From NCBI GenBank assembly GCA_008508345.1, contig QNGE01000961.1:46067-110066 (forward strand): DNA of 64,000 nt, in the 5' to 3' direction. The DNA is from Paragonimus westermani. Its lineage: Eukaryota > Platyhelminthes > Trematoda > Plagiorchiida > Troglotrematidae. The notes beneath the pieces are model-generated. The model saw nothing but the letters and a program-made list of their open reading frames with translations. It was not told the origin of the DNA and did not search any database. Positions 59,501-64,000 of the stretch are shown piece after piece. A program made the position numbers and the translations under genes. Position 1 is the first letter of the stretch; every line of letters begins with the position of its first letter.

Positions 59501-62500
59501 TACTCAGTGTCCTAATACAATAAGGTTTCACATGGTCATAGGCAAAGGTGATCTAAACGGTTCGTTTTTTAGCCTTGAACAGCGATGCACACATATTCTC
59601 TTGGAAATATATGGAGTTAATCCACAATATCGGGTTTCATCATAATTGCACTCCAACCGTAGATTTAATTTTTGTGGTGGCACAAATCATTTTCGCATCA
59701 CGGTATCAAAGAAGGCTTCATTGGGTAGGCCGAAACTGTGTGCTTTACAACCCTCCTGCTCAAAGGCTGTATAGACAAACCCAGGAAATATTTTAGACGA
59801 GTAATAATATTCGTATGCAAATATTTCAGCCCAATCATGAGTTGAATTAGGTTAGTCTTGGCTTACTTGAAAACCAGTGCCATACGAATTGTCGAACAAT
59901 GGGCCGTCTGCTGAATGCTGGTAAATACAACGTTTGTCCAAATGTAGGTTGTCTAGAAATAACTTGGGGTCATTCGGAAATTGACTGTAGAGCTGTCTCA
60001 TCCAAATAATGTGTTGTGATTAATTATTAATTGTGGCATTTCATCACGAAGCCTAAAATACGTTATCATGCACTTCTCAATGAAAAGTTTTGTTCGCTGA
60101 ACGTAATCTTGTGAGATCTTACAAATCCCGAGTAGACTAGTTGTGGAATGTTAACTGCAGTATTAATGTTGCCAAATATACGATAATGTCTAATCGCATC
60201 AGTAGAAGAGTTTTTGACGAAATTTAATTAACAGAAAAATTTATCCTAAAGTGTACAAACAGTAAATATCACTCACTCGTGTCAGAGTGAAATAATTCAA
60301 ACATATATATTGTAAATAACAAGTAGACAGGTTTATAGTAGAAATCCGAACAGTGAAACGTTGACAACAGAAGGGATTTGTTCTCCTAAATACAGCAAGA
60401 AATCATCATACTTACATTGAGTATCAACTTGAAAAATGACCTTATATTTAACTGACTGACACAAGTTCACTGTCAGCAATCCTGAGTACATTCGTCACAC
60501 TTTTTGTTTGATAGTAGTCATTAGCCACGTTGCTGAAACTACTGGTACGTCATAAGAAACCAGTTCAATAATACCCGTCCAAATTACCAGATCGAATGAT
60601 ACACAGCAAAATGTTCACTCGTGGTATTCATCGCAAACAAAAGCTGAAAGTTTTCATAAAATGTTTCAGGTTTTTTGCATTGCCTTTCAAGTGAATAGAA
60701 AAGAGAAGAAATAATACACATCTTTCAAAAGAATAGCTTGTTCGAACAAGCGGATGCCTTATGCAGCCCGTCACCATTACCGCACGACTATCACTGTATA
60801 TCCATTTAGGAAAACAACAGGGTCTACACAATTATTCAAACATGGATCACAAATTATCTGATTCTTACCTCATGTAGACAAGATCACTTGTCCGTCTGAG
60901 TGACTAGATTGTGTGCAATTCAAATGAAGTCACGAAATTTGTAAGTACTGAATACCGTCTTCGTAAGAGCACAGAGTGAAGCTGCGTTATCTGAATACGA
61001 TCACTGCAGTGGGCGCCTAAACAAGTTTGCCAAAATTTACGAAGTGTCTGCCAAATACTCTTTATAAAATTGAAACTAGCTTGTTAGTATCTGCACGATA
61101 TTTGTTGTCAGCCAAATGTGCGTCATTGGCACTGGTGAACAATTTTCCGCAACTGAGTCTAGTGCAGAATAAATGATCTTCTACGATTTTTTCTGAAAAA
61201 CATTTAGCCTTAGAAACAACACAGTCTGTTGTTCAGCAGCAGCATGAAAGGAATAGACAAGTAGTAAATGACTGTGAACTGGCAGCAGGTAATTCACGTT
61301 CCACCTCAACAAATTCGTAAGCTTATTACCCGAAACGTACTTCTGGCTGATCGGTGGAATCGGCGGTTAATTTCATTTGTCACAATGTACTTTTAAGTAG
61401 AACTCTTAAAAGTACCGCTTTCTTTCCACTCGCAGGCTTTGACTCTACTCAAATCTTGGCAATTTTATTGAAACTAATAAATTCATGTTGATCATTATTT
61501 TCTTTCAGTAGATTTTACTTCTTCATCAGCCCTTGTTCTACGGCATCCTTTCAAAAGTTCATTCATGCACTGATTACTTGGCTATGAACCGTTTCCAGTT
61601 CTTGTTTAATGTTTACATTATTGTCATAGTTGTTATACCGACTTCACTGTCGGACACAAATGCATTAATAGAATACTATCCCGATTGGTTTGTCGCTATC
61701 CACTTATTCTAGTTTTGACTTAAGGACGTCAAGGAATACGCTTTGTCAAGAAAATGGCAACCAAAGGCACGCAGCTACCCAATGTTCTTCAAGTTTTACT
61801 CTGAACAGAGTTTTCATTTCATTTTTGTGTCGCGAAGCACACTGCTATTGACAGCTCTCTGTGAACCTGAATTTCTCTTAGGTACTTTAATATACTTGGA
61901 CTGATTTCACCTCATGAAACCCAGCTATTTACCCAACAACAGTATTACGCACGAATCACTTTGCCAGTAAAATTCAATTAACACATGCCAATTCTTTTGG
62001 CAATCTCTTACCCATGTCTGTGTAGCAAATGACCAAAGTTATGGATTTTTCGAAAGCCTGTTTACATCCACTTACGAGGACCATTTGTGGTCAGAGGAGC
62101 GGTCTAACAGCTTCAGTTTGTTTGAAGACCCTGTTAGCAAAAAGTATGACTTAGGGCGGGCGTAGCCATTTCGTCGAGTTGGCTGACACCCACGACATCC
62201 AAGCATACTGATGAGGGTAGCTAAGGAAACAGTTGTTTAGACATCTTTGTTTGTTTGCGGGTGTGCACGATTGTGTGATCCACTACTGTCTCCCATGTTT
62301 CTTTCTATGATTTTCCTTCTGAAAACTTGGGCAACTAGACTTTCGCTACACGAAATTGACAGGCACATAATGTTGTGGGAATTATTCTTCTGTTGTTCTT
62401 TCATCGAAAGCTTATTACAAACATTCCATTATAATTAAAAATTTCAAAAGCAGCTGAGTATACACCATCGCTTTTAATTGTCCACAATAATGAACAGTTT

Positions 62501-64000
62501 TCACAATTGGCGAGAGATATTTCTTGACAAATGAATGGCCAATGTCTGTTTAACTATTTTCAACAATTCATTTCTAGCATTAGTGTTTAATATTCACTGT
62601 CCATCACATTGGGTGAACCCGTATCTTCATCTTGATAGGTAAGTACATTGAACGAACTCAGTTGTTACATGTTAAGACTCATTATTAAACTTGCCTTATG
62701 TCCGCAGTACTGGCAGACTCACAATATTAAGAATTTGGCCTTCGTTGACAAACTTTAATGAGTAACAGCGATTTGTTCCGCATTATTACTAAGTAGTGAC
62801 TGTAAGCAGTAATTTCATTCCTACCAATAGGAACAAGTGAATAACTAAAAGTGTCTTTTTGTTCACACTAAGCTATGGGGACAAAATTGTCTAGAATTGA
62901 GCAGAATTGTAAACAGTGAATAAATTACTGCTGAGTGTTTATTGAAAATCACGTAAACAACCGTTTTCGGGCGGTAACTAGTAGTAACAGATAGCAGCAA
63001 CTCACAACTTACAAATTGTTACGAACTACAGCCAGTGAAACCGTAAGATGTGGACTGCTAAATCGCTCACTTGTTTCTCTTATAAACATCACTAAGACGG
63101 GGTACAAAGAACCGAATACGAGAGGAACAATTGCAGTTGAGACATCATTACATCCATCTGTGTCATAATTTTAAGGGCATCGCATTTCGAAAAAGGGCCT
63201 ATCTCATGCGGGGTAAGTGCAGCGAACGACATCGTCCATTTTTTGCTGTCAGTACGTTACCAGGTTCTGAGTGGTAATTGTGTGAGGCCCTACTACGATG
63301 CCTGCGTGGTTCACTGTGCGGTTTAGTCCATTATTATTGGCGGAAAAAAACTTGACGGTTCGGAATAAAACAATTGTTACAGGATTGAGGAAACCCACAG
63401 TATGTGGCATACACAGCTTTCACTTCGGCGTCGTGAATTCGCGACGGCAGTCAACTTCACAAAGCTTACGTGACAGAGTGTGGAAACCCGACAACATAGG
63501 TTCGTAGCGATGGAGAAACCTACGGTCAATTTGGTGACTGTGAATATGACATCGATTTAATGACAACTGGATATGGGACAGTCGCTTACTATTTTGGACT
63601 GTTTGATTCGCGCTGTAGGTGTTTTACGATTATCCCTTATACCCACATCAAGAATCACTTCTCGTTCCGAGCCATGCTGATGAAAATTACACATGTTTCT
63701 CTTGCAGATCAGACGTATAAACCATCGATTATAGTGATATGCACATATGTATTATCAGTTAGCCACAATGTAAAATGAACGCTGTTTCCTTTGCGGACAC
63801 AATTGGTCTGCTTAAAAAAATACAAATGGGTCAACATTCTGCAAATACGAAATTTCCAGGGAAAGTTAGTCACACAAAATTGCAGATTGTTAGGAGGAAG
63901 TGGTCATCTTTTCTGAATAGCTCTCTGACATAGTTCTCTGTCCTGGCAAACTCGGTTTGGGTTGAGTAAAAGATTCAATATTCTCGCCACCGGATCTAAG
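56581..64000. other. No certain gene in 7.4 kb
   Basis: Probably still intron of the NOS1AP-like gene or intergenic. The most protein-like frame is 58174-58509 on the plus strand (111 codons, acidic stretch with DVVDSDKSDANCFDDSFDEI, possible AAG|GTGGAT donor inside), but no family is recognised and it does not look like a PTB domain. Overlapping frames at 58560-59212 and 63298-63778 are treated as chance. Confidence 0.4.

Noticed and set aside
1..64000. CRISPR arrays, prokaryotic operons, rRNA genes, viral genes
   Set aside because: No regularly spaced direct repeats, no closely packed long reading frames and no rRNA-like conserved blocks were seen.

Overview
The window looks like nuclear DNA of a multicellular eukaryote with small exons and long introns, most likely a parasitic flatworm (trematode or diphyllobothriid-type tapeworm). 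The reasons are: mostly non-coding sequence of about 40% GC; two decayed Penelope-like retroelements (reverse transcriptase plus GIY-YIG) and a C-terminal piece of a third; and a tRNA-derived SINE that carries a type I hammerhead ribozyme, an architecture best known from the schistosome Sm-alpha repeats and from metazoan retrozymes. I see no prokaryotic operons, ribosome binding sites, rRNA or CRISPR. The species cannot be fixed from this sequence alone.

The central feature is the ribozyme-bearing SINE. At 20017-20661 a young insertion, flanked by a perfect 12-bp target-site duplication, holds head-ribozyme-tail-linker-head-ribozyme-tail with an exact 431-bp period. Each unit has Pol III box A and box B and a complete hammerhead (perfect 6-bp stem I, CTGACGA, 5-bp stem II, GAAA, short stem III, predicted GTC cleavage). 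A second insertion (14125-14648, also with a perfect 12-bp duplication) is a foldback: one inverted unit plus a direct tail, as expected from twin priming on a multimeric or circular RNA. Six or more decayed relatives lie at 1654, 6120-6440, 13858, 47816, 52705, 55795 and 56401; one keeps a covarying stem I. A separate hammerhead-like motif recurs at 212-250 and 37042-37081 (a remnant at about 27577), and a third hammerhead-like core sits in the 27066-27249 palindrome.

Other mobile DNA: a nearly full-length but broken Penelope-like element on the plus strand (34985-36958); a 5'-truncated one on the minus strand (19885-21795) that the SINE split; a fragment at 48012-48105; a 530-bp candidate solo LTR (50467-50996) with TATA box, polyadenylation signal and 4-bp target duplication; and two tRNA-like promoters (3762, 39127).

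Host genes: the one gene I can name is the first coding exon of a NOS1AP (CAPON) homologue at 53471-53581 on the plus strand, ending at a perfect GTAAGT donor; the following 10 kb is probably its first intron. Elsewhere I list exon candidates supported only by open frame plus splice signals, chiefly minus-strand pieces at 45134-47357, 41530-41724, 30818-32229 and 5264-8169, and a plus-strand piece at 4372-4572. These have no recognised homology and are given low confidence, because open frames of 60-100 codons are expected by chance in this much AT-rich DNA. The rest of the window is intronic or intergenic sequence in which I see nothing definable.
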